In this document: positions 41,712 to 48,654 of the stretch, piece after piece | Position numbering within the stretch: the first letter of the stretch is position 1 | How the letters are laid out: each line of letters begins with the position of its first letter | NCBI RefSeq assembly: GCF_003002095.1 | Contig: NZ_PVZC01000012.1 | Location: 1 to 64,000, forward strand | Length of the DNA: 64,000 nt | Reading direction: 5' to 3' | Source of the DNA: Allonocardiopsis opalescens | Lineage (GTDB): Bacteria > Actinomycetota > Actinomycetes > Streptosporangiales > Streptosporangiaceae | Program-made: the position numbers and the translations under genes | The notes under the pieces: model-generated | What the model saw: only the letters and a program-made list of their open reading frames with translations | Databases searched by the model: none | What the model was told of the DNA's origin: nothing

Positions 41712-42092
41712 GTGCTTGACGATCTCACCCCCGGGGAGATGGCGCGGGGCCTCAACCGGCAGGAACACGCGTTGAACGCGTTCCGCTCCGAGGTGGCCGC
41801 ACGCTTCGACCGAACCCCCTCCATGGAGCTGTACACAGTGCAGCACCAACGCATGCTGGAGAAGATCGCCGAGCTTGAAGCTGACCTCGCGGCCGAGCGG
41901 CAGGCCCGCGCAGTAGAGGTCGCCGCTGTCCGCAAAGCCCACGAGGACTACGTCAAAGCCGAAGCGGAAACGCGGAAGGAAGACGTCAAAGAGCGGCTGA
42001 ACAACAAGCGATTGATGTTCACGGCACTTATCGCCCCAATCGCGTTGATCCTCCTCCAGCTCTACTTCGCAGCGCAGGGGTGGGTTCGGTGA
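41712..42092 (+). CDS. Coiled-coil protein with C-terminal TM segment, 126 aa
   Basis: Long charged helix (EKIAELEADLAAERQARAVE; YVKAEAETRKEDVKERL), then a final hydrophobic segment LMFTALIAPIALILLQLYF. Resembles XhlA-type or holin-like tail-region proteins. GTG start; coupled by GTGA to the next gene. Confidence 0.65.
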   Translation: MLDDLTPGEMARGLNRQEHALNAFRSEVAARFDRTPSMELYTVQHQRMLEKIAELEADLAAERQARAVEVAAVRKAHEDYVKAEAETRKEDVKERLNNKRLMFTALIAPIALILLQLYFAAQGWVR

Positions 42093-42706
42093 GGGCACAC
42101 ATGCGGCGCTTCGGCAGCCGATTCCAGTTGGGTGCGGTCGGGTTCGCTGTCGCGGTCACGGTGGCGCTGTGCGGCGTTGTGATTGTGGTGCAGACCAACG
42201 CGCAGGCATTGAGTCAGGCGCGGGCGGACATGACGGAACTCGCCGACCAAGTGCGGGAACTGGGCGGGGTTCCTGTGGTGACGCCGCCCCCCGATCCGCC
42301 GTTGATGGGTGAGCCGCCAGCGGCCGATCATCCCGAACCGGTGGGACCGTCCGATGCTCAGGTGTACGCGGCTGTGGCGGCGTACCTGGAGGGGAATCCG
42401 CCTCCGCCGGGTGACGACGGCGCGGATGGTGAGGACGGGGAGCGGGGCCCGGGGCCGACCGAGGATCAGATCGCGGAGGCGGTCGGCAGGTACTTCACGG
42501 AGAACCCGGTTTCGCCGGGACCCGTTGGTCCTGCTGGCCCTGCGGGGGCTGATGGGGCGCCGGGCCAGGACGGCTCTGATGGTGTGGATGGTGAACCGGG
42601 GCGTCCGCCTACGGCGGAGGAGATCTACGCTGCGGTGGAGCGGTATTGCCAGACGAACGGGTGTCCGCCGGAGGAGACGGCGGAGCCGAGCCCGGGACCG
42701 TCATAG
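42089..42706 (+). CDS. Membrane-anchored collagen-like protein, 205 aa
   Basis: N-terminal TM (FAVAVTVALCGVVIVVQTNA), a Pro-rich spacer and two stretches of Gly-x-y repeats (GDDGADGEDGERGPGP and GPVGPAGPAGADGAPG), each followed by a copy of the same AVxxYxxxNP/NGC-type helical motif. Collagen-like repeats form trimeric stalks. Signal-anchor topology would leave the stalk outside. Confidence 0.7.
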   Translation: MRAHMRRFGSRFQLGAVGFAVAVTVALCGVVIVVQTNAQALSQARADMTELADQVRELGGVPVVTPPPDPPLMGEPPAADHPEPVGPSDAQVYAAVAAYLEGNPPPPGDDGADGEDGERGPGPTEDQIAEAVGRYFTENPVSPGPVGPAGPAGADGAPGQDGSDGVDGEPGRPPTAEEIYAAVERYCQTNGCPPEETAEPSPGPS

Positions 42707-42725
42707 AACTGTGCGGCTAGTGATT

Positions 42726-42760
42726 GGCCCCGCATCTCTTCGGAGGTGCGGGGCCGTTTT
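42726..42760 (+). terminator. Rho-independent terminator ending the late genes
   Basis: GGCCCCGCA / TGCGGGGCC stem followed by GTTTT, 20 bases after the stop. Confidence 0.85.
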
Positions 42761-42783
42761 CGTATGCCCACCTTGGGTTGCTC

Positions 42784-43800
42784 GTGACTCTGTCAAGCCC
42801 GCACGCCGGGCAGCAGCGGTCCATGGCCCGGATCGAGCCGATGCTGGCGAAGCTCGTCGAGAAGATTCCCGAGCCGGGCGCCTGCCGGGGCGGCTGCCGC
42901 TACGAACCCAAGCTCGACGGCTTCCGGGCGCTCGGAACGGTCGCAGAGCGGGGCGCCGGCCTGACCTCCCGCACCGGCAAATCCCTGAGCGCGGTCTTTC
43001 CTGAGGTGCGCGATGCGCTGTTCGACCGGTTGCCGGAGTGCACGGTGGACGGGGAGATCGTTCACTGGACCGGGCAGCGATTCGACTTCAACGCCCTGCT
43101 CAGGAGGAACGCGACCAGGGGCGGGTGGCGGGCACTGGAACTCGCCGCGCAGGAACCCGCCTACCTCATCGTGTTCGATCTTCTCGAAATCCAAGGTGAG
43201 TCGCTGCTGCGCCGACCCCTGACCGAGCGCCGTGGTCGCCTGGAGGAGGTCTTCGCCGACGTGCCGCGCCCGTCGCTGATCCAGCTCGGGATGCAGACCG
43301 CCGACGTGGAGGTGGCGCGGGAGTGGGTGGAGGCGCTGGGACCCCTCGGTGTGGAAGGTCTGGTGATCAAAGCCGCCGACGGGGCGTACACGCCCGCGAA
43401 GCGGGGCTGGTCGAAATGGCGGATCCGCGACACGATCGACGTGATCGTCGGCGGCGTCACCGGGAAGGCGACGTCCCCCCGCGAGCTGGTGCTCGGACGC
43501 TACGACACCGCAGGCAGGCTGGTGATCGTGGGCCGCTCCACACCGCTGCGCACCGCCGAGGCCGCCGACCTCGCCGGGCGACTCCACCCGGCCGGCCCAC
43601 ACCACCCCTGGCCGGAGACCCTGCCGCCCCGGTGGGGGAGCCGCACCCGCACCCGGTATGTGCGGGTGCGCCCCGAGCTGGTGGTGGAGGTGTCAGCGGA
43701 CGTCGCCCAGGACCAGGGGCGGATGAGGCATCCGGCCAGGTACGTCCGCCCCCGCAACGACGTGGGGCCGGAGGACGTGCCAGTCGTCCCCGAACGGTGA
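42784..43800 (+). CDS. ATP-dependent DNA ligase, 338 aa
   Basis: Seals nicks in duplex DNA. The nucleotidyltransferase domain has motif I EPKLDGFR (adenylated K43), motif III-type DGEIVHW, motif IV EGLVIKAADGAY and motif V GWSKWR. The C-terminal OB domain ends near YVRPRNDVGPEDVPVVP. The pattern resembles actinobacterial LigC-like single-domain ligases. GTG 42784 is chosen because related proteins begin MTL; ATG 42823 is possible. Unusual behind a tail module. Confidence 0.9.
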   Translation: MTLSSPHAGQQRSMARIEPMLAKLVEKIPEPGACRGGCRYEPKLDGFRALGTVAERGAGLTSRTGKSLSAVFPEVRDALFDRLPECTVDGEIVHWTGQRFDFNALLRRNATRGGWRALELAAQEPAYLIVFDLLEIQGESLLRRPLTERRGRLEEVFADVPRPSLIQLGMQTADVEVAREWVEALGPLGVEGLVIKAADGAYTPAKRGWSKWRIRDTIDVIVGGVTGKATSPRELVLGRYDTAGRLVIVGRSTPLRTAEAADLAGRLHPAGPHHPWPETLPPRWGSRTRTRYVRVRPELVVEVSADVAQDQGRMRHPARYVRPRNDVGPEDVPVVPER

Positions 43801-43803
43801 CGT

Positions 43804-43819
43804 TCGAACGCGTGTTCGT
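43804..43819. promoter_or_regulatory. LexA/SOS-box-like operator
   Basis: TCGAAC-GCGT-GTTCGT matches the actinobacterial SOS box TCGAAC-N4-GTTCGA at all but the last base. It is followed by a TATCCT hexamer (43818) 8 bases before the ATG of the next gene, suggesting a DNA-damage-inducible, near-leaderless transcript. Confidence 0.5.
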
Positions 43820-43830
43820 ATCCTGGGGTG

Positions 43831-44169
43831 ATGGCTCTCCCTGCCGGCTACCCGCGCCCCCAGCCGCCCCTGGACCCGCCCGCAGACGCGCCGCCGGACG
43901 CCGTGCGGGTCGAGGAGTTCGTGCCTGAGGACGTGGCGCCGTGGTATCCGCCTGGTGGGGACACGGCGGTGTGGGTGCGGACCGGCGGCGTCTGGCGGTA
44001 TGGGTGGGTGCACGGCTGGAAGCGCCACCCGGGCGGGAGGTGGGGGGCGTGGATCGGGCTCGCGCACGTCGACGGGGAGCATCCGGCGGGGCTGTGGGCG
44101 TGGTGGTGGTGGGACGGGGTCAGCGTGCGGCGGCGGCAGTCGTCCGGCGCTGCGAGCACTCCGCGATGA
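43831..44169 (+). CDS. Trp-rich hypothetical protein, 112 aa
   Basis: Pro-rich N-terminal 45 residues, then a compact Trp-rich beta domain (GGVWRYGWVHGWKRHPGGRW; GLWAWWWWDGVSVRRR). Not recognised. The SOS-like box at its start suggests induction with phage excision or DNA damage. Confidence 0.6.
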   Translation: MALPAGYPRPQPPLDPPADAPPDAVRVEEFVPEDVAPWYPPGGDTAVWVRTGGVWRYGWVHGWKRHPGGRWGAWIGLAHVDGEHPAGLWAWWWWDGVSVRRRQSSGAASTPR

Positions 44170-44173
44170 TCAT

Positions 44174-44200
44174 CCGCCCTTGATCCACGCTCAAGGGCGG
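44174..44200. terminator. Bidirectional terminator between convergent units
   Basis: CCGCCCTTGA / TCAAGGGCGG, a perfect 10-base stem with a 7-base loop, separates the rightward ligase-side unit from the leftward cas8e operon. Confidence 0.75.
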
Positions 44201-44257
44201 GGTTCATCCTGGGGAGCTGGGCGGGTCAGTGCTCCACGAGTTCGGGGCGGTGGTGCT

Positions 44258-44287
44258 GGACGATCCCCTCCTCACCGGGGCGCTCAC
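44258..44287 (-). repeat. Degenerate type I-E CRISPR-repeat-like sequence (single copy)
   Basis: Read leftward it starts GTG, has GCCCCG, a short middle, then GGGGATCGTCC. The typical actinomycete I-E repeat, from memory, is GTGCTCCCCG-N7-GGGGATGGTCC, with paired CCCC/GGGG arms. It lies between the cas8e stop and the terminator, on the same transcript. It overlaps the end of a 30-codon frame. The match is imperfect and may be chance in GC-rich DNA. Confidence 0.25.
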
Positions 44288-44376
44288 AGGGTGTCGTCCC
44301 AGCAGTCTTGGCACACGTCATCCCCGGTGATCGTGGACTCCATCCGCTCGGAGGCGGCCCTGTCCGGCCGGGTCAC
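44284..44376 (-). CDS. Micro-protein coupled to cas8e, 30 aa
   Basis: GTG overlaps the cas8e stop (GTGA). The product begins VTRPDRAASERMESTITGDD and ends VCQDCWDDTL: acidic, with one Cys pair. In a standard I-E operon cse2 starts here; this peptide is too short to be Cse2. It may be a remnant or a real micro-protein. Confidence 0.4.
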   Translation of the reverse strand: MTRPDRAASERMESTITGDDVCQDCWDDTL

Positions 44377-45791
44377 GCCGGGGCGGGTTCGGCGATCTCG
44401 GCGATCTCGTTGCAGAGCCTGCGCGAGGACCACAGGACCAGGCCGACCAGGTCCACGACGTGGCTGTTGCTGGTTTCGTGGGCGGCGACCTTCATCGCCT
44501 GCTCCGCGGCGTCGGTCACGAAGGCGGTGAACAGGTCGACGGCCTGGCGCTCGGCGTCGTCGCCGCCGCGCAGCAGCCGCCGCAGGTCGTTCTCCCACTG
44601 CGGGCGGGCGGCGTCGACGGCGGCCCGCGCCGCTCCCGCCGCGACGGGTTCGCGGTCCCGCTGGTAGGCCTTCGCGGTGACCTCCCCGATGCCGTCCTCG
44701 GCCGTCTTCAGCATCGCGACCAGCCGCCCCAGGCGGGCGTGGGCGGCCGTCTCGGGCACCAGCGCGGAGGCGGGCAGCGCGATCTCGCGGCGGGTGGTGT
44801 CTTCCACCGTCGCCCCGTGGAGGTTGGTGATCATCTCGGTGGTCTCCACCCCGATCAGTCCGTCCACGTGGTGGTGGCGCGCGGCCAGCCACCCCGCCAC
44901 CGCCGGCGCGGCGTCGGCGTCTTCGTACAGGCCGGGGACGGTGAACTGCAGACCCCGGGCGCAGACCTCGCGGTGGCTCGCGCTGGCGGACTGGCCGCGC
45001 CCGATCAGCGGGTCGGGGTGGGACTTGAGGTCATCCCCGGCGCACACCACCACGGTGCGCACCATCCCGTCGTCGTCGCGAACCAGGCGGATGCGGCGGC
45101 TGGGCCAGCACAGGTAGTCCACCATCCCGGCCGGGGAGCGGTCCTTGCGGCGCTCGGTGACGGGCTCGGTGCGCTCCCACCAGCCCTCGCCGCGCGGCGC
45201 CTCGGCGCCGGGGGCGAGGTTGAGCAGCAGGGTGCGGCCCAGGTCGGGGCCCAGCAGCCGGGTGTGGGTGCGGCGCCCCACCGACCCCAGCGGCACCCCG
45301 GCCTCACGCCCGCCGCCGTGCTTGCCGCGGATGCCGCCGGTGTCATAGGCGTGGCACCACACCAGCCACCGGGCCGCCTCGGCCGGACTCAGGGCGGTGG
45401 GGCGCGCCCAGGTCATCCCGCCGCCGCCGGCCCGCCCGTAGGCGGTGATCTTCTCCACCGGGTTGAGGGTGCCCTCCACCGGGTCCTGGGCGAAGGGGCG
45501 GTCGGGGTCCAACAGCCGCCAGCGGCCGGCCCCGATGCGCTCCAGGGCGTCCAGGGGCAGCCCGCCCCGGTACAGGTCGCCCCACCGCCCATCGTCCACG
45601 GGCCCGCACAGGCGGTGGGCCACCGCCAGCAGCAACCGGAACAGCGCCACGGTCAGCGTGGGGTCCTCGGCGCATACGTCGCGGATCGCCCCGGCATCCT
45701 CCAGCGCCTGGCGCACCCCCACCTCCCCCACCCGCCCGTCGGCGTAGACCACCGGAATCCACGGGTCGGTGAACAGATCCAGGTCACGCAT
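44373..45791 (-). CDS. cas8e: Orphan Cse1/Cas8e (CasA), Cascade large subunit, 472 aa
   Basis: Large subunit of the type I-E Cascade, which reads the PAM and recruits Cas3. Readable family landmarks: DLFTDPWIPVVYADG (residues 4-18), LFRLLLAVAHR (50-60), RLLDPDRPFAQDP (92-104), a glycine loop (GKHGGGREAG, 156-165), LLGPDLGRTLLLNL (179-192), SPAGMVDYLCWPSRRIRL (219-236) and a C-terminal helical bundle (375-472). At 472 aa it is slightly short (about 500 is usual) but looks intact. No cas3, cse2, cas7, cas5, cas6e, cas1/2 or array occurs in the window. It overlaps the preceding gene by 8 bases in an operon with its own promoter. It could join a host Cascade as a decoy or a replacement PAM reader. 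Confidence 0.9.
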   Translation of the reverse strand: MRDLDLFTDPWIPVVYADGRVGEVGVRQALEDAGAIRDVCAEDPTLTVALFRLLLAVAHRLCGPVDDGRWGDLYRGGLPLDALERIGAGRWRLLDPDRPFAQDPVEGTLNPVEKITAYGRAGGGGMTWARPTALSPAEAARWLVWCHAYDTGGIRGKHGGGREAGVPLGSVGRRTHTRLLGPDLGRTLLLNLAPGAEAPRGEGWWERTEPVTERRKDRSPAGMVDYLCWPSRRIRLVRDDDGMVRTVVVCAGDDLKSHPDPLIGRGQSASASHREVCARGLQFTVPGLYEDADAAPAVAGWLAARHHHVDGLIGVETTEMITNLHGATVEDTTRREIALPASALVPETAAHARLGRLVAMLKTAEDGIGEVTAKAYQRDREPVAAGAARAAVDAARPQWENDLRRLLRGGDDAERQAVDLFTAFVTDAAEQAMKVAAHETSNSHVVDLVGLVLWSSRRLCNEIAEIAEPAPA

Positions 45792-46263
45792 GGTCGGCCG
45801 CCCGCAGGACCGTGACGCCCTCGGCCTCGCCCTGGCGCACCCAGCCGCCCGCGGCGGCGTACCCGGCGGCTTTCAGCGCGGCGTCACGGCCGCGCCCGTC
45901 CAGCGCGATCACCTCCACCGACGCGGGGTCGTGCACACCGAACCCGTCGACGTCCATGATGTGCAGCTCCTCGCCGAAGTCGTAGGCGACCCGCGTGACC
46001 TCGATGTCCTTCTTCATCTGCTGGTAGTCCCTCCAGATCTGGCTCAGCCGGGACTCCTTGAGGCCCAGCTCCTGCGCGGCGCGCCGCTGGGCGGCGGCCT
46101 TGCGGATGCCGAGCTGGCGCTCGACCTCCGCGCCGACGATGCGGGCCCGCTCGGCGCCGACGGCGTGGCTGACCTCGGCGGCGACCTCGGCGAGGACCCG
46201 CAGCCGCTCGGGCGCCTCCAGGGCGCCGATCGCCTCCCAGTCGATCGTGTAGTAGCTGCTCAC
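45784..46263 (-). CDS. Hypothetical protein of cas8e operon, 159 aa
   Basis: GTG start coupled by GTGA to the upstream gene. The first 85 residues are helical (APERLRVLAEVAAEVSHAVG; RRAAQELGLKESRLSQIWRD), the latter resembling a helix-turn-helix. The C-terminal half (DGRGRDAALKAAGYAAAGGW) ends in a small alpha/beta unit. Not recognised. Conserved pairing with Cas8e would have to be tested. Confidence 0.65.
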   Translation of the reverse strand: MSSYYTIDWEAIGALEAPERLRVLAEVAAEVSHAVGAERARIVGAEVERQLGIRKAAAQRRAAQELGLKESRLSQIWRDYQQMKKDIEVTRVAYDFGEELHIMDVDGFGVHDPASVEVIALDGRGRDAALKAAGYAAAGGWVRQGEAEGVTVLRAADHA

Positions 46264-46616
46264 GCGTAGACCTCCTCCAACTCGTCCTCGGCGGCGTCGG
46301 CGTCTTCGCTGTCGCCGCCGACGGATGCCGCCCATGCGTCGCCCTCGGGGGTGCGGTGGGCGGGGCGGGCGTGCAGCACGGTGCCCAGGCGGGTCAGGGC
46401 GGCCTGGTAGAGGCGGGTGGCGATGCCCTCGCCCCGGTAGGGGGAGGCGGTCTCGACGTTGGCGATCACCAGCGTGTCCATGGCCACGTACAGTTCCGAG
46501 GCGATCTGGCCGGTGTCGGTGCGGGCCTGGAATCGGTGGTAGTCGGTGGCCTCGCCGGGGTAGGGCGCGACTGCGTAGGTGATCTCGTAGGCGGTGCCGT
46601 GTGCGGTGATGATCAT
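46260..46616 (-). CDS. GNAT-like small acetyltransferase, first gene of cas8e operon, 118 aa
   Basis: SPYRGEGIATRLYQAAL matches GNAT motif A (R-x-x-G-x-G/A), which binds the acetyl-CoA pyrophosphate, and RTPEGDAWA is common near the end of short actinomycete GNAT-like proteins. The fold is shorter than a full GNAT (about 150 aa), so activity is unsure. ATG is chosen because AGGGAG lies 7 bases upstream; a GTG at 46643 would add 9 residues. Confidence 0.65.
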   Translation of the reverse strand: MIITAHGTAYEITYAVAPYPGEATDYHRFQARTDTGQIASELYVAMDTLVIANVETASPYRGEGIATRLYQAALTRLGTVLHARPAHRTPEGDAWAASVGGDSEDADAAEDELEEVYA

Positions 46617-46648
46617 CTGGCGCTCCCTGGTCCGTGCCGACACCCATA

Positions 46649-46677
46649 AATATAGTCCCGCTAAAGATTTTTGTCTA
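46649..46677 (-). promoter_or_regulatory. Strong promoter of the cas8e operon
   Basis: Read leftward: TAGACA, a 17-base spacer, TATATT. It lies in a short AT-rich island within very GC-rich DNA. The predicted start is near 46642, just ahead of the 46616 gene. A near-consensus promoter suggests constitutive or early lysogenic expression. Confidence 0.7.
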
Positions 46678-46950
46678 GGGGGGCTACACGCGGGGTTGGA
46701 CCAGGATGGTCAGCCGTCCGCCATGGGCGTCCGATCCGTCACCACACGCCCACTCCGTGCACCTATGCCGGATCTTTACCCGAGGTGATCTACCTCGGCG
46801 CAGCGCCGTCTGCCTATGCTCCAGATCCCCTCGCAGGGCGGCCCCCGGTGGGACGTGCAGGGCAGCCGCGCCAGGGAGCGCGTTCGGCCCCTTCTCCGGA
46901 CGCGCAACCGCCCCGGCCCACCTCTCCAGGGCCGGGGCGGACTTCACCAT
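46678..46950. other. Non-coding gap between two leftward units
   Basis: No supported gene. It holds a small hairpin (CCGAGGT / ACCTCGG, 46780-46798) and the terminator at 46908. Reading frames here have no ribosome sites and poor codon use. Confidence 0.5.
46908..46940 (-). terminator. Terminator ending the 49.2-46.9 kb leftward unit
   Basis: CCGCCCCGGCC / GGCCGGGGCGG, 11-base perfect stem, 10 bases after the stop of the 46951 gene. Confidence 0.7.
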
Positions 46951-47661
46951 CTACTCGTAGGGGTCTCGGTCATAGCCGGGGCGGAAGGTCACACCACGCT
47001 CCTGGATCATCTGACACACCTTCACCAGTGCCGCCCTCGCGTCGGGGGACGCGTCCCGGGTCATCGCGCGCACCTCGTCACGCAGGAAACGCCGCTCAGC
47101 CCGCTCGATGGACTCACTGTCTCGTAGGACCAGGGTGAGGATGTCAGCCAGCAGCGGATCCTGCTGCTCTTCGGTCTGGCCGCATGCGATGGCGTAGTGG
47201 TGCAGGACCGAATCCACCAGCGTCTCGACCGCTGCCTGGCGGTCCCCTCTGGGGATGGGCCGCCCTGAGGGGCGGGGCCGGTCGGCCACCGCTCGTGCTC
47301 CGGGGTTAGCTTGCCGTTCCGTTGGGGTGATGGGGCGGGGCGGCAGGCCGCAGGCGGCCCGGATATGGTCTTCGCCGTCGCGGCACCACCAGCATTCCGA
47401 GGTGCAGCGCACCACCAGGTCGGGCGGGCCGGCCTCTGGTTCGTGGATGGCGCCGACCCAGTACCCGTGTACGGTCCACCCGCCCAGCGGCGCCAGGTCA
47501 TCCACCTGGGTGGGGACCGATTCGCCGTCACGGTGCAGGGAGTGCACCCACATCGGCTCGCGCCCCGGCCAGCGGAGCCACGTCCGGCCCTCGCGGTCGA
47601 CCCGCGTGGCGACTGGGGCCAGAGTGGGGGTGTGCCAGAGGGCCACCGGGTGCCCAGTCAT
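46951..47661 (-). CDS. Hypothetical protein, 236 aa
   Basis: ATG overlaps the previous TGA (ATGA). N-terminal beta-rich half with a Cys pair (CTSECWWCRDGEDHIRAACG), then a Pro/Arg linker and a helical C-terminal half (ETLVDSVLHHYAIACGQTEE; RAALVKVCQMIQERGVTF). Not recognised. Confidence 0.65.
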   Translation of the reverse strand: MTGHPVALWHTPTLAPVATRVDREGRTWLRWPGREPMWVHSLHRDGESVPTQVDDLAPLGGWTVHGYWVGAIHEPEAGPPDLVVRCTSECWWCRDGEDHIRAACGLPPRPITPTERQANPGARAVADRPRPSGRPIPRGDRQAAVETLVDSVLHHYAIACGQTEEQQDPLLADILTLVLRDSESIERAERRFLRDEVRAMTRDASPDARAALVKVCQMIQERGVTFRPGYDRDPYE

Positions 47662-47978
47662 AATGTGTGCTCCCATTCTCGTTCTCGCCCGCGCCGCATT
47701 TCGATCTTCACCCACTTGCCGGTGGACCTCCGCATGGACTGAACGTAGGCATACCCGTCTCGGAATTCGGTGCCGTTGGGTAGCACCAGCCTGAGGTTGA
47801 CGGATCGGCCGATGTGGGTGGAGTCCCCACGAACCTTCCATCCCTGGACAAGGATGCGGTTGCGGCCGAGATCCACGGGCGGGTCGAACAGGTAGATGAC
47901 TGTGCTGGTGCCATCGCGCCAGTACGCGGTGACCTCGCCGTAATGCTCCCGCTTGGGCTTGTCTGGTTGGTCGGTCAC
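47658..47978 (-). CDS. Hypothetical protein, 106 aa
   Basis: Beta-rich small protein (HYGEVTAYWRDGTSTVIYLF; WKVRGDSTHIGRSVNLRLVL). Overlaps both neighbours by 4 bases. Unknown. Confidence 0.6.
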   Translation of the reverse strand: MTDQPDKPKREHYGEVTAYWRDGTSTVIYLFDPPVDLGRNRILVQGWKVRGDSTHIGRSVNLRLVLPNGTEFRDGYAYVQSMRRSTGKWVKIEMRRGREREWEHTL

Positions 47979-48409
47979 GGGACCCTCCTCAGTGTGGCGC
48001 CACCGCAGCTCAGCAGATTCTCAGCGTCGTGGGACCCAGTTCGCTCCACCACGGGCTCGGCGATGTCTCGGTGGGTGATGGTGGTACGCCACGCCCCGAG
48101 TCGGGCCTGGAGTAGCAGCGCGACGCTGGGTGCCCGATGGCGTCCTCCAGCGCATCCGACCGCGACCCTCACATGACCTCCAGAAGGGCCGGACTGCATG
48201 GCGGCCACGGTCCGGGCCGTAGCGCGGATGAGGTGCGGGATGCCCGGGGTGTTGCGGACAGCATCGCGCACGGCTTTGTCGTGGGCGGTCATGTAGCGGA
48301 GTTCAGGGGCTACATGCGGGTCCCGAAAGTGGTGGCGCAGGTCCACGGTGATGTGGGCGTCGTCGGGTGGTGGCCCGTGTAGGTAACCGAAGCTGATGAT
48401 TTCAATCAT
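47975..48409 (-). CDS. RapZ C-terminal-like domain protein, 144 aa
   Basis: EIISFGYLHGPPPDDAHITV, DLRHHFRDPH, and VAVGCAGGRHRAPSVALLL match the C-terminal domain of RapZ, where C-x-G-G-x-H-R forms a phosphate/nucleotide-sugar pocket. RapZ senses glucosamine-6-phosphate and guides RNase E in enterobacteria. Stand-alone C-domains occur in actinomycetes and phages with unknown function. Coupled to both neighbours. Confidence 0.8.
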   Translation of the reverse strand: MIEIISFGYLHGPPPDDAHITVDLRHHFRDPHVAPELRYMTAHDKAVRDAVRNTPGIPHLIRATARTVAAMQSGPSGGHVRVAVGCAGGRHRAPSVALLLQARLGAWRTTITHRDIAEPVVERTGSHDAENLLSCGGATLRRVP

Positions 48410-48654
48410 GGCGACGCCTCCAGGGTGAGCTCGGGCGCCCCGCCGAGGGGCGCATAGAGGGTGATGGTTCCGCACCCGGTCGGACACGACGCACGGAGGG
48501 TTATGTCACCGCAGGCCGCGGTGCGGGACTGGAGTGTCCATCCGGACAGGCACCCCTCCAGGTGGGTGTGGGTGGCCCACTGGGGTTCGGGTGGGGTGGC
48601 GGGGGTGCCGAGGGTCTGGTCGGCCAGCTCGGCGGCCCTGTCCGCGGCGCTCAT
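48406..48654 (-). CDS. Cys-containing hypothetical protein, 82 aa
   Basis: MSAADRAAELADQTLGTPAT then THLEGCLSGWTLQSRTAACG and ASCPTGCGTITLY: four Cys fit one metal site. ATGA overlaps at both ends. Unknown. Confidence 0.6.
   Translation of the reverse strand: MSAADRAAELADQTLGTPATPPEPQWATHTHLEGCLSGWTLQSRTAACGDITLRASCPTGCGTITLYAPLGGAPELTLEASP

Noticed and set aside
44460-45815. A 451-codon open frame antisense to cas8e
   Set aside because: Gly/Ala/Val-rich shadow of the Cas8e gene without any recognisable domain or start signal.
44170-46950. Search for a CRISPR array or further cas genes beside cas8e
   Set aside because: No tandem repeats with regular 32-base spacing and no Cse2, Cas7, Cas5, Cas6e or Cas3 motifs were seen. 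Only one degenerate repeat-like sequence was kept, as speculative.
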